Assembly (NCBI RefSeq): GCF_010093535.1
Contig: NW_022985166.1
Coordinates: 176,892-240,891, forward strand
From: Lindgomyces ingoldianus
Taxonomy: Eukaryota > Ascomycota > Dothideomycetes > Pleosporales > Lindgomycetaceae
Length of the DNA stretch: 64,000 nucleotides
Reading direction: 5' to 3'
The position numbers and the translations under genes were made by a program. The stretch's first letter is position 1. Each line of letters starts with the position of its first letter. The notes under the pieces were generated by a model, which searched no databases, had not been told where the DNA came from, and was given only the letters and a program-made list of their open reading frames with translations. Shown here piece after piece: positions 10,501 to 22,028 of this stretch.

Positions 10501-13500
10501 TATATACTTAGCAGGTGTCCCTATAGCTTGCTAACTAAGTTATAGTAGCGTGTTATTTAGAAGTGTAGATAGTTATGTTCTTCTAGTTAATTTTAGAGTT
10601 ATGCTTATATAGCTAGTTATAACCTAGTATAGCTTAGTACTTACCTTACTTAAGGATCTTTAATTATAAGTATTCTTTGTTTTAAGTTTAAGCTTAGTTG
10701 TTTTTAAGTAAATATATTCTTTTTAAATTTAATTAAAGATGCGTCTATAAGAGTAACTTTAAAAGGCTACTTGTTTATTCTATATAGTATGTTATAGTAG
10801 TCTTATTAAGAGTCTACAGCAGTAAACATACACCTGCTGTTAATTAAGGCTGTTCTTTTACATCCTTCTAGCGTAAATTTTATTATAAGGCTTTAGCTAA
10901 TTCCTTATCTAACTGCTACTAGTGCCTTTACATTATAGTATATAATGTTGTAGTCTAAAGTTTTATCTACTTTAATACTTTTTATCGTAGTTTTCTGTTC
11001 CTTTATCTAGTCTGTCTAAAGTCTGTGCTTCTAATAACCTTTAACTATGTAGTTATCTACTAGGCATTGTTAATCCTCTACTTAGTAGTGCTGCAAGAGT
11101 TAGTTATTGGCTTAGTGCGCTTTCTACTAAAAGTAGTAGAAGATCTAGTTTTTGCATTTTCTATATTTTGTCTATTAGAGGTTTTTATAGTCTAGTTCTA
11201 AGCTGTAGTAGAGGCAGTTTAGCTTTTACATTCTATAAGTTCTTCTTTTAGGGTATTATCTCTGCTTTTGTTTGCTTCTATTGTCTCTAGCTACTATCTA
11301 GCCTAATGCTTAGTAGGCTAATGCTTAATACAGTACCTATCTGTACACAGGTACTAAGAGAATAAACAATCTTTTAGGTTTATGTAGACTAGTACTAGTT
11401 ATACCTACGTCTACCTTAGGTACTCTTTTATTCTTATAATTTAGAGTAGATGCTTCTTCTATTAGCAATAAGACTTATTATGCTGCTTGCTTCTACACAG
11501 GATGTAGTACTAGTTAAGCTGTTATGTTTCTAGCTCTTTCTTGGTTACTACTAGTGCTAGGGGTAGAGTTTTAGATCTTTTCTAGCATAGATTAGGTGTC
11601 TTTAATAGTGTAAGCAGCTACTTAAGGCCTTTCTTTTATTAAATTTTTTTTAGAAAAAAATCGATTAACGTACCTAACGGGTTGGCCGGCCACACGGGTT
11701 GGCCGGCCACTTTTGCCAAGCCCCCACTAAAACCACCCCATTCTCTCGCAAAACAGCCCACTTTAGCCCTGTATAGAGTAATACAACATAAGATATTATT
11801 TAGAGTCTACTTCTACTACTTGCTTACATGTACGTAAGTTATGCCTAGTCTAATTGCACTGCTTGTATTACCTTTAACTTAGCTTACTTTTTTTAGCGCG
11901 CACCTGTGTCTTTAGCTTCTTCTTATCACTACGCGCTCTAAACTCCTTTAGAGCAGTTAGACAAGCCCTATCCTTAACTATTAAGGTCCTTTCTGCCTAA
12001 ATCTGCTTTCTTTTATGCAATCTATGTTATGTAGCAGCCTTATTTGCTGCTTAAAGCTTTGTAATCTTATAGCCTACTTTATTGCGTTAATGCCCTAGAT
12101 AACTGTTGTCTACTTTTTATTACCTTACTATATTGCCTTTAGCTGTCCTTGTCTCTCTAAAGCTGTAATAACTGCTCTAGTTAATATCTAGCCTATTATA
12201 AAGCCTAACTTGTTAAAGTTATACCTGTCTTTATCCTAGATACTGTACTTAGCTTTTATGTTAGCTACTAGGCAAAACTAGCTCTAGATAACTTCTAGAT
12301 TCTTATAAAGCGCTCTTTTATAATTATACTTATAATTAAACTTTATTATAAACTTAGGGCAGTGCTTAACCTACATACTAGTCTAGTTTAAGCTAACCTA
12401 GCCTAGATTGCGCTCTGCAGGCAAGGAATTAGCTATATTAGCTACAGCTGCAAGCCTAGGGGGAAATCTGCGTGTAATAAGCTTAAGTATGTACTTAACA
12501 ACTACCTTTTTTTTAAGCTTAGTTAGATTCCTTAATTTAGGCTAGCATTCTGCTTGTAAAGGCTGTCCAGCGCGTTAATTGCTTAGTGTTGTGTAAGAGA
12601 CATTATAGATAGCTGTAGCGCGTTGCAAGGAGAGTTTTAAGTCTTATTTAAAAGCCTAAAGAGCAAGCTATATCTAACGTTCTTTAGAAGATTTAATCTA
12701 GTGTTGTTGTTAAGGCATTATGTAGATAGGTAGAGTTTAGTGGGGGCTTAGCAAAAGTGGCCGGCCAACCTGTGTGGCCGGCCAACCTGTTAGGTACGTT
12801 AATCTTTTTTATTTAAGATACTATAATGTACTCTAGTAATGTTTAAGATTACTCTATAAGTTTTTACATTATTATTAATAGGTACTTCTTAGCATAGTAT
12901 TCTACAGTACTAGTGTTTATAATTAGCTCTGCACTTCTAGCACTAACTAGTCTAAAATTATTATGTAAGATTCTCTACTAGTGTTTTTAACATAGGTTGC
13001 TTAAAAAAAATCTTTCTTCTTTTTATACATAGTTTGCAACTTGTGTTAATTAGTATAGTCTCTTATAAACTACAGCTTTTTCTAGCGCTAAATTAGTGTT
13101 ATAGCTATTCTAGACTTCTACTTTCTAATAACTTATAGAGTAATTTATTAGGTTATAGTTTGTTTTACACTTTTAATAGAGTTTTTTATTAAGTTTATTA
13201 CAGATCTTATCTGCTATTAGACCTCTTTTTATGCTTATAGCTTTTATTACTAGTTCTAAGTTTTTATTCTCTAGGGTTCTAGAGTCTAGGCATTTCTAAT
13301 AAAAGTAGCCTACTTTTCTACAGTTTAGGCATGCTTTATTCTAGAGCCTTTTCTTCTATTCCTTTATTAATAGTAGCCTGTTACTCTTTTTATAAGGTCT
13401 TTTCTTTTAAGGCATGCTCTGCATGTGTTTTACATAACTTAGATCTATTAGCTCTTTATTATAGTAGAGTGTCTCTTTTTTTCTTAGTGCTTATTTAGGC

Positions 13501-13841
13501 CTCTAAGGTGCGCCTTTAAGTCTCTTTGTGCATTTTTACTCTTTATACTAATTATTATAAGTTACTACTTATTTAATAAATTTTTCTAAAGTTACTAGAT
13601 GTTTATTATGTGTAAATTAATTTTTATAGTTTATTTAAGCCCTTTATAGAACATTTTACAAAAGGTCTTCTAATCTGTCTATCTGTAGATAGCTAACTGT
13701 TTGTAGAATTGCGTAGCATAATGTTATACAGTTTCTTTTCCTTGCTGTAGTGCATCTATTTTATCTACTACTAGTTTTTCTTTATCTATAAGTCTGTAAA
13801 TTATAGTGAGGGCTTTTTTAAAAAAACTCTATGCTGCTAAA
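7561..13841 (-). pseudogene. chromovirus (Gypsy) gag-pol relic, left copy
   Basis: The minus strand carries the order gag, protease, reverse transcriptase, RNase H, integrase, chromodomain, read from right to left. A gag zinc knuckle at about 13285-13340 reads CLNCRKVGYFY*KC (the CCHC His is now Tyr, CAC to TAC). A protease-end motif at about 10585-10640 reads ILGYN*LYKHNSKIN. The reverse transcriptase core VYLDNV is at 9722-9739 (YLDD with Asp changed to Asn). The integrase zinc site CNICNKN is at about 8650 and the core-like IIIDFITKLLLL near 8555. YVYLKTKNL and a chromodomain-like EYTVEQII...KFLVK stretch are near 7600-7900. A 1132-bp P3 element (11668-12799) splits it. The right end is replaced by a hAT-like element, so the 5' LTR is missing. 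The many TAA/TAG codons and Asp-to-Asn changes show RIP inactivation. Confidence 0.8.
11668..12799 (-). mobile_element. P3 element copy a (pogo/Fot, internally deleted)
   Basis: 1132 bp flanked by TA. Both ends carry the tip ACGTACCTAA (or its RIP variant) and two tandem copies of the 17-mer CGGGTTGGCCGGCCACA, followed by CTTTTGCCAAGCCCC. The minus strand holds a pogo/Fot transposase relic whose C-terminal end at about 11840-11940 reads RYKQCN*TRHN and RTCK, a degenerate zinc knuckle seen in Fot-type transposases. The N-terminal helix-turn-helix part and the first DDE segment are present, but the middle of the DDE domain is missing (compare 1.84-1.86 kb in P1 and P4). It is inserted in chromovirus pol. 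The copy at 48796-49927 has exactly the same length. Confidence 0.8.
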
Positions 13842-13963
13842 CAGGGTTCCTGTTTACTATAGTAATAGGAATTACTATGCAACCTTTTAGCTCTAGTAAT
13901 AGTAATTACTATTACTAGGTATATATAGTAATTACTAGTTACTAAAAATAGTATAAAAGTATA

Positions 13964-16915
13964 ACGTATTCCACCACCGAACCCGCCAAACCACCAAACC
14001 CGACAAAATCTCTTGGCATTGCGAACACCACGTACAAAACTCTAATTTTATTCACAACTAAATAAAGAACCTATGTACAACGTGCCTACATCTAATTCTA
14101 GTGCTTCTTTTTTATCCTTTTTGCACGTACAAGCGTTGTGCCCAGTCTCCCCACAGTTCCCACAGCGCTGCAGAGCTAGTTAGGCTCTTTCTTAATTACC
14201 ACCACTACAAGCCTTCTTTAACTGCTAAGCTACTACAGACGCCTTAGCAGCTACCTGCGCTACTGCAGTCCTATACTCTATTGTGCCACCTTGCTAGATC
14301 TGCTTTCTTTTACGCCTCTTACGCTTAGTTATGTCTACTAATTACTCTTTAAGCTCTTATACACGCGCCTTTATAAGTATATTTCTATATAGCATCTCCT
14401 TAGCTTTTTTTACAAGCTGTAAAAAGCTTTCTTGTGCTATTATTAGTAATTATACAAAGAAATTATGTATAAGCTTTAATTATAATTTAAATTTATATAA
14501 ATTGCTTAAGGTCTTTAATTGCTATAGCGTTTCTAGTAGAGGTCCTAGTAGTAGAGTACGCAGCTGCACGTTAAAACAATTAAGGACTACCTGCACATTA
14601 ATAGAAACTAGTCTAGATGCCTTAAAGGCCTTTTTATAGTTATTATACATAAAAATGTCTAAAAACATGTTTTTAAAGGCTAGAAAAAAGCGTTCTTTGT
14701 TAACATGCTACACGCGTTAGCGTGCTAAGTCTTATACACACTAAGAGTACTTAAGCTTTAACAGCAAGAAGCACACTACATTAAGTAGCTAGAGGATATG
14801 CAATAAATGCGCAGGCATACAGAGCGTAAGGATCTTTTGTATAAAGTAATAATTTTTAAAATCCTAGTTTAAGTAGCTCTTATAGCTATCTAGTATAAGC
14901 AGCCTGTATACCCCTACCTAACGCGTCTTTGTATGCTTATTAAAGTGCTTTAACTACTTAAGACTAAGTGTGTTATTTATCTAGCTATTTTTAGAAACTA
15001 ATAGCTTCTAATTATGCAGTATTAACATCTCTTTGTACTAGGCAGAGATGTAGACGCGTCCTTTGTAGATAATAAATAGCAGGGTAGTGTAGCTAGCAGC
15101 GCAGATGCTCTAGATTATAGTAACCTATTTCTAGTTGCCTAGCTGTGTAAGGACAGGCCTTATATGTCTTTCTAAACTTATAATAACTTTTATAGTGCTA
15201 ATTATGCCTATCTAGAAGCTAGTCTTGTTAAAGTTGTAGATATTATTATTATAAACACTATATTTTACTAACGTACTTCATAGGCGAGTTGCTCACACAC
15301 CTAAGTCGCTCACTTTTGCCAAGACCCCACTAAACCACCCTTCCTACACTAATGCATTCCCTACAACACTACTTAGACGCGCTAAAAGAATGTTAGATAC
15401 AGCTTGCGCTTTAAGCTTTTAAATAAGACATAAAACTCTTAAAGAAATGTACTATAGCTATATGCAAAGTCTTGTAAAAAACAATACATAACTATAGCGC
15501 TAGACAACCTTTACAAGCTAATTCTACAGCTAAATTATAGAGGCTAGGCAATAAAAAGAAGTAAGTAATTGTTAAGACTATACTTAAGCTATATGCGCAA
15601 GGAATTTCCCCTTAGATAGCATTTATAGCTAATATAGCTAATTCTTTGCGCGCTAAGCGTAATCTAGGCTATGTTTGCATAAACTAGCCTAGTACGTTTA
15701 TAAAGTGTTATTTAGAGCTTAAAGTAACGTTTAAGCGTAAGTACAACTATAAGAGAGCCCTCTGCAAGAGTCCTAGAGTAATTTAGGGCAGGTTTAGCCT
15801 TGTAGAGAATATTAAAGCTAAGTATAGCATCTAGAATAATAACACGTACAACTTTAGTAAGATAGGGTTTATAATTAGCTAGATATTTCTTAACTATACT
15901 TACGCTTAAAACTTTACTTTAAGCTTTAAATAACGCTTCACAAACGTACTAGGCTAGTTTATGTGAACATGGCCTAGATTACGCTTAGCGCGTAAAGAAT
16001 TAGCTATATTAGCTATAAATGCTATTTAAGGGGAAATTCCTTGCGCATATAGCTTAAGTATAGTCTTAATAATTACCTGCTTCTTTTTATTGCCTAGCCT
16101 TTATAATTTAGCTGTAGAATTAGCTTGTAAAGGTTATCTAGTGCTATAGTTATTTATTATCTTTTATAGAACTCTGCACATAGCTATAGCACATTTCTTT
16201 AAGAGTTTTATGTCTTATTTAAAAGCTTAGAGCGTAAGCTGTATCTAACGTTCTTTTAGCGCGTCTAAGTAGTGTTATAGGGAATGCATTAGTGTAGGAA
16301 GGGTAGTTTAGTAGGGTCTTAGCAAAAGTAAGCGACTCAGGTGTGTGAGCAACTTGCCTATAAAGTACGTTATTATGTTTTATATAAGCTTAAACTACTT
16401 TATAATTAACTTTAGGTTTTCTTAGAGTATTCTCTAGTAGTCCTTTACTTAATTAAACGCTATCTTAAGCTCCTCTGTATAAGACACAAACTGTGTAGGC
16501 TAGTTTGTCTTTACTAGTGTCCTACTACACGCAGCTAACAGTCTGTTTGCTATATCTACCACCTTGCACAGCTAGGGCGCAAATCCTTATAAATTAAGGT
16601 TAAGAATATATTATATAATTATTTACTTTTTAGTTGCAGTAAGTTTCTAGTAATTTAGTTATATAGTAGGTTAAAACGTAATTCTGTTAAGCTAAGCAGC
16701 AAGCTGCTAATAAGGCACGTTAAAAGCTGCTACAGCTTATTATACGCGTTTAAATTAGCATAAGCAGTAGGCCTAGAGCGCAAGGATAATTCTGCCTTCT
16801 TGCTAAGTTAGTATAGTCTTGTGTTGTTTAGACATCACGTCTTGTACGTGGTGTTCGCAATGCCAAGAGATTTTGTCGGGTTCAGTGGTTTGGCGGGTTT
16901 GGTGGTGGAATACGT
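13964..16915 (-). mobile_element. P2 element (pogo/Fot) with transposase relic, split by a P1 foldback
   Basis: Flanked by TA. The long terminal repeats (about 75 bp) start ACGTATTCCA and then have two 17-mers, CCACCGAACCCGCCAAA and CCACCAAACCCGACAAA. Without the nested 15271-16370 insertion the element is 1850 bp, the usual Fot size. The minus-strand transposase relic reads: an N-terminal DNA-binding region at 16800-16400; then YNFNKTSF (first DDE aspartate changed to Asn), RPVLTQLGN and VTII near 15240-15120; LLILDSYKSYLN (DGHxSH equivalent) near 14900; and a C-terminal zinc knuckle NCGETGHNACTC at about 14110-14160. The end region at 13964-14180 is strikingly unmutated compared with the rest. 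ORFs on the plus strand here are shadows. Confidence 0.8.
15271..16370. mobile_element. P1 foldback element copy a
   Basis: 1100 bp flanked by TA (15269-15270 and 16371-16372). The left arm 15271-15745 and right arm 15896-16370 (475 bp each) are reverse complements of each other; a 150-bp spacer separates them. The arms equal the 5' end of full-length P1 (18789-20651): terminal repeat, N-terminal transposase region and part of the linker. The spacer holds the first DDE segment (TYNFSKIGFIIS). It therefore has no complete transposase and would fold into a long hairpin. It is nested inside the DDE region of P2. Confidence 0.85.
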
Positions 16916-17203
16916 TAACATAAGTCTTAATTAGCTATTTAAAATTCATAGCACGTCTAACTTTATTTTTATTATTTTACTTAGACTACTATATTTAGAT
17001 AAACTTAGTAAACTAAGTAAAATAATTTCACTAAATAAACTAATCTAACTAAATAATTTAAATAATATAAATAAACTAAATAACTTAAGTAAACTAAGTA
17101 ACTTAAATAAGCTAAATAATTAACTAAACTAAATAACTTAAATAAACTAAATAACTTAAATAAACTAAATAACTTAAATAAACTAAATAACTTAAATAAA
17201 CTA
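16916..17203. repeat. 18-bp minisatellite inside the hAT-like element
   Basis: From about 17040 to 17203 the sequence is a tandem array of an 18-bp unit close to AATAAACTAAATAACTTA. The unit is a multiple of three, so it produces a spurious minus-strand frame (LFKLFS repeats). The flank 16916-17040 recurs reversed at 48230-48380, next to the assembly gap. The array resumes in weaker form at 18304-18375, after the nested P1 foldback. Confidence 0.8.
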
Positions 17204-18303
17204 ACGTACTTCACAGGCGAGTTGCTCACACACCTGAGTTGCTTACTTTTGCTAAGACCCTACTAAACTACCCTTTCTACACTAATGCATTCCCTACAAC
17301 ACTACTTAGACGCGCTAAAAGAATGTTAGATATAGCTTACACTCTAGGCTTTTAAACAAAACATAAAACTCTTAAAGAAATGTACTATAGCTATATATAA
17401 AGTCTTATAAAAGATAATAAATAACTATAGTGCTAAATAACCTTTATAAGCTAATTCTACAGCTAAATTATAAAGGCTAGGTAATAAAAAGAAGCAGGTA
17501 ATTATTAAGACTATACTTAAGCTATATGCGCAAGGAATTTCCTCTTAAATAGCATTTATAGCTAATATAGCTAATTCTTTGCGCGCTAAGCATAATCTAG
17601 GCTATGTTTACATAAACTAGCCTAGTACGTTTATAAAGCATTATTTAAAGCTTAAAGTAAAGTTTTAAGCGTAAGTATAGTTAAAAGATATTTAGCTAAT
17701 TATAAACTCTGTCTTGCTAAAGTTATACATGTTATTATCCTAGATGCTATACTTAGCTTTAATATTCTTTATAAGGCTAAACCTGCTCTAAATTACCCTA
17801 GGACTTTTATAAAGAGCTCTTTTATAGTTGTACTTATGCTTAAATGTTACTTTAAGCTCTAAATAACGCTTTACAAACATACTAGGCTAGTTTATGCAAA
17901 TATAGCCTAGATTACGCTTAGCGCGTAAAGAATTAGCTATATTAGCTATAAATGCTATCTAAGGGGAAATTCCTTGCGCATATAGCTTAAGTATAGTCTT
18001 AATAATTACCTGCTTTTTTTTATTGCCTAGCTTCTATAATTTAGCTGTAGAATTAGCTTATAAAGGTTATCTAGCGCTATAGTTATTTATTATTTATTAT
18101 AAGACTTTATATATAGCTATAGCACATTTCTTTAAGAGTTTTATGTCTTATTTAAAAGCTTAAAGCGTAAGCTGTATCTAACATTCTTTTAGCGCGTTTA
18201 AGTAGTGTTGTGGGGAATGCATTAGTGTAGGAAGAGTAGTTTAGTAGGGTCTTAGTAAAAGTAAGTAACTTAGGTGTGTGAGCAACTCGCCTGTAAAGTA
18301 CGT
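17204..18303. mobile_element. P1 foldback element copy b
   Basis: 1100 bp with TA on both sides (17202-17203 and 18304-18305). Arms are about 474 bp (17204-17677 and about 17830-18303). The roughly 150-bp spacer is in the opposite orientation to that of copy a, as expected for a palindromic element inserted the other way round. The terminal repeat reads ACGTACTTCAC, then GGCGAGTTGCTCACAC and ACCTGAGTTGCTTACTT. Inserted in the 18-bp minisatellite. Confidence 0.85.
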
Positions 18304-18788
18304 TATATAACTTAAATAAACTAAATAACTAAATAAATTATATAACTAAAATAAACTAAATAAATAAAATAAACTAAATAGTTTTTATTTATAGTTTTAC
18401 TATATATAACTACTATTATTCCTAGTAGTACTTTTATTTTCTAACTCTTCTAAATCTTCTTTATCTTCTATATTTATTATTTGTTTTTGTTTTCCTTTAG
18501 AACTACTAGGTAAAGTAAAATTATAATAAAGTTGCTTTTTACTATAAGAATAGAAATAGCAATTATAAAAAAATCTACTTACTAAATATAGTATAAAATA
18601 TATATTTTTTTAATATTAATTTTTTTACTTAAACTAAAATTATACTATAATATAAATAAACTTAGTAATATTAATAAGTAGAATAACATTAGTAAAGTAA
18701 ATATATATGTTAAATAGTATTATATAGCGTTATTATTTATTATTATTATATATATTATAGTTATTTAAATTCTAGTAATTACTTGTTA
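18304..18788. other. hAT-like element interior, AT-rich, no gene
   Basis: Continuation of the minisatellite, then non-coding AT-rich DNA. Bases 18660-18788 recur reversed at 47925-48049 in the second hAT-like copy. This repeat is the main evidence that the flanking insertions are nested in one element. Confidence 0.6.
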
Positions 18789-20651
18789 ACGTACTTTATA
18801 GGCAAGTTGCTTACACACCTAAGTTACTTACTTTTGCTAAGACTCTACTACACTACTTTTCTTACACTAATGCATTTTTAATAACACTACTTAAACATAT
18901 TAAAAGAATGTTAGATGCAGCTTATACTCTAGGCTTTTAAATAAAACATAACACTTTTTAAGCAACACACTACAGCTATCTATAGAGTCTTTTAAAAGAT
19001 AATAAGTAACTAACGCACTAAATAACCTTTCTAAGCTAATTATATAGCTAACTTATAAAAGCTAGATAATAATAAAAAGCAGGTAATTATTTAGCACATA
19101 CTTAAGCTAAATGCGCAAGAATTTCCCCCCTAGCTAGCAGCTATAGCTAATATAGCTAATTCTTTACACACTAAGCATAATATAGGCTATATTAGTATAA
19201 ACTAGCCTAATATGTTTATTAAGTGTTACTTAAAGCTTAAAGTAAAGTTTAAGTGTAAGTATAACTATAAAAAAGCTTTTTATAAGAATTTTATAGTAAT
19301 TTAAAGCTAGTTTAACCTTATAAAGAATATTAAAGCTAAGTATAGCATCTAAAATAACAACATGTACAACTTTAATAAGATAGAGTTTATAATAGGCTAG
19401 ATATCTACTAGAGCAGTTATTATAAGTTTAGAGAAATAAGAACAGCTAAAAGCAGTCTAGCTAGGTAACTAGAAGTAGACAACAGCTATCTAGGGCATTA
19501 ATGCTAAAAAGTAGGCTATTCTGCTTTTTATTATCTTCTAGAGTAGCAACTACTTTTTAAACTAGTATAAAAAAAATCTACTTTAAAATTAAGTTATTAC
19601 AATCTCTAAGCGCAGCTAAACTACTAATTAGCTTAGTCTAGACTAGTTAAAGCACTTTAACATGTATATAAAAAAGTGTACTGTTAGTAGCTACTATTTA
19701 CTAGTTATTAATAGCTATAAAAGCTATAACTTACTTTATTTTTAGTAATACTATAAGGATAATAAAATTATTACTATTTATATACCTTTTTACTTATTAC
19801 ACTTTTTATAGCTACTTAATATAAGTTGTTTTACTTCTTTAATAAAAGTGTATAAGTGCTAAGCTAAAAACTTTATATATAACTAGATTACTTATATTAT
19901 AAAAATAAAGTTCTTACTATGCTTTAAAGTAGCCTATAATGCTATAATTACTTTTAGTAATATCTATAAAAGGTTTTAAAGCGCTAGATTAGTTCCTTTT
20001 AACCTATAATAAGTTATAATAGGCTTTAATGTAAAGTTGCACACTCTATTACTACTACTACTTATATATAATAAGCTCTAGTAGTTGTAAACCCTAAGTA
20101 ATACTTTAGAACTTAAGTTATAATTAATACTTATAAAAATAAAAATTTAAAAGCATATAAATAGTTTACTAACTTTTATAGTTAAAGCATTTAAAAAAGT
20201 TTTAAAAGGGGTAGTAATAATTATGTATAAGCTAGTATTAGTATAATAGAAAATTACTAAGCTTTAAGCAGCTAATAAAGCTACTATATAACATAAATTG
20301 CATAAAAAAAAGCAAATTAAGGTAAAAAAGACTTTAATAATTTAGAAAACTCTACACTTAACAGCTTTAAAGGAGTTTAAAGCGCGTAGTAACAGGAAGA
20401 AGGCAAAGAAGCAAGTGTAAGCTAAAGTAGGTAAGCTATCCTAAAGGCGCTACAGACAGTGCAATTAGACTAGGCATAACGCGCAAATGTGTAAGTAAGA
20501 AGCAGAAGTAGTATCTAAATAATATTCTAGGCTGTACTGTACTATATAGTGCTAGAGCGGGTTGTTATAGGCTATAATAGAGTTTGTTAGGGTAGAGTCT
20601 TAGTAAAAGTAAGCAACTTAGGTGTGTAAGCAACTTGCCTATAAAGTACGT
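18789..20651 (+). mobile_element. P1 full-length pogo/Fot element with transposase relic
   Basis: 1863 bp flanked by TA (18787-18788 and 20652-20653). The terminal repeats are those of the foldback copies, with more RIP changes. The plus-strand transposase relic keeps the order of Fot/pogo proteins: N-terminal DNA-binding region (18900-19300), YNFNKIEFIIG at about 19365-19400 (first DDE Asp changed to Asn), LGINAKK and LFIIF near 19490-19540, VINSYKSYN near 19700 (DGHxSH equivalent), a basic stretch KKAKKQ and a C-terminal knuckle RQCN*TRHNAQMCK at about 20450-20500. Many stops. It is the probable parent of the P1 foldbacks, whose arms match its first 475 bp. Confidence 0.8.
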
Positions 20652-20930
20652 TAACATTTTTTTTTAACTTATATAGTTTTTTTTAAATAAAAAAAACTTT
20701 ATATATTACTAGAGACATAATAATTATTATATACTATTATAATAATTATCACTTTTACTACTTAAAATCTTTTTCTATAAAATATCTATTTATAGAAATA
20801 TTAATTACTACGTACCTCTAGTAATAGTAATTACTATAGAAATTACTAGGCGCTTCTAGTAATAGTAATAGTAATTACTAGTACTTAGTAATTACTAAGT
20901 AATTACTATTACTAAAAAGTAGCAACCCTA

Positions 20931-21216
20931 ATATAGACTAGTACTAGCTGTACCTACGTCTACTATAGATACTCCTTAGTCTTTATAATTTAAAGGGGGT
21001 GCTTTTTATAGCAGTAGTAGGATTCTTTATGCTGCTTACTTTTACATAGAATGCAGTACTAATTAAGTTGTTATACCTCTAGTTCTTTTCTAGTTACTGC
21101 TAGTGCTAGAGGCAGAGTCTCTAACTATTCCTAGCAAGGGTCTAGCATTTGCAATAGGGTAGGTAGCTAGACAAATTATTTATAAGTAAATTCTAGCAAA
21201 CAGCTATAAGGCATAT
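20931..21216 (-). pseudogene. Gypsy relic fragment
   Basis: Matches the left chromovirus at about 11390-11580 (shared stretches GACTAGTACTAG and TACCTACGTCTAC, and a later CTTTATGCTGCTTACTT-type block). It is a fragment of the gag to protease part of the same family on the minus strand. No catalytic motif is visible. It is cut by the hAT-like element on the left and by LTR-C on the right. Confidence 0.45.
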
Positions 21217-21567
21217 TGTAACAGCGCAGGCAAGAAAATGGGTCCGAATGCGGTAGGTGTAAGGCCGGATGTCCCAGAACGGGCTAGTATGGCCTCCCTT
21301 GACCTGTGCTTCGTATATAAGCATGAATCCTGACAAGCGAGGCTTGGCAGCGATTCGTCTCTCTTACAATACACTCCTATCTTTCTCCGAAAGCTTGCTC
21401 TCAGTGCTATCCGTGCTACCTACCATCCCATCTTTACAGTAGGAATCCACTCAGAGGCATATGGGAGTGCGTGGGGACTCAATGACCTCGGAATTCCATT
21501 AACACCTATAGGCCTCTAAGTGGATTCCTACCGCATTTAGACTTATTGTCTTGCCTGCGCTGTTACA
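21217..21567. repeat. palindromic (inverted-duplicated) LTR-C end
   Basis: The outer about 55 bp of each side are reverse complements. The left reads TGTAACAGCGCAGGCAAG and onward through GGTAGGAATCCACTCAGAGGC; the right ends TTGCCTGCGCTGTTACA. The right half has the polarity of a normal 5' LTR end for the element to its right. The left half is an inverted copy replacing the start of the LTR. A 181-bp foreign LTR (21258-21438) is inserted in the left arm. Confidence 0.7.
21258..21438 (+). mobile_element. solo LTR, family LTR-G, unmutated
   Basis: 181 bp, TGTAAGGCCGG...CTTTACA, with a perfect 5-bp target duplication gtagg (21253-21257 and 21439-21443). A TATATAA box at 21314-21320 sits at the position expected for a U3/R promoter. 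Composition is close to 50% GC with many intact CpA sites, so it was inserted after, or escaped, RIP. A RIP-damaged reversed copy lies at 37629-37829. Confidence 0.8.
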
Positions 21568-22028
21568 TTATATTAAAAACTTGCTTTTACTAGTAACAGC
21601 TTTATTATAATATTATAGTAATTATTTATTTAACTATATCTAAGCCTAAAAAGTGTCTAATTTAGTTTAGGTTGTAATTCTTACACACTGTTACATTAAA
21701 CTACTTAGTTATATAGATAGAATACTAAAGACCTTCTATTAACTAAAGTCTTTAGGTTTAGAACTTCCTATCCCCTATAATTAGAATTGCCTTTAGAAAA
21801 GTTATATAAAGTGTGCTAAAGTAAAAACCTAGAGACTACTAATAACTTATTAGAATTAAAAGTAACTACTAATGTCTAACTAACTACTCTTTAATTCTAG
21901 AATTCAAATACGCTCTAGCTAAGTTAAGCCTCTTAGAGTTAATTAATAATCTATGTTAACAGCTAAACCTACTTCTGTAGCACTTAAAGCTATACCTCTA
22001 CTTAATTTAAAGTTATCTCTTAGCAGTA

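Larger units (their letters stand above)
13842..20930. mobile_element. hAT-like non-autonomous element copy 1, with three nested insertions
   Basis: Ends are CAGGGTTCCTGTTTACTATA on the left and ...AAAAAGTAGCAACCCTA on the right, which is an inverted CAGGGTTGCT-type end after one RIP change. Both ends continue into arrays of AGTAATTACTATTACTA. After removing P2 (13964-16915), a P1 foldback (17204-18303) and full P1 (18789-20651), about 1.17 kb remains (13842-13963, 16916-17203, 18304-18788, 20652-20930). That matches 47656-48645 in reverse. The CAGGG tip suggests the hAT superfamily. I could not find a matching 8-bp target duplication, so the superfamily is tentative. No transposase is encoded in the remaining DNA. 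Confidence 0.55.

Noticed and set aside
14331..14639. 102-codon plus-strand frame
   Set aside because: Lies antisense to the P2 transposase relic and is rich in Ser/Tyr/Leu from AT-biased codons; a shadow frame.
17005..17229. 74-codon minus-strand frame with LFKLFS repeats
   Set aside because: Produced by the 18-bp tandem repeat, whose unit is a multiple of three; not a protein-coding gene.
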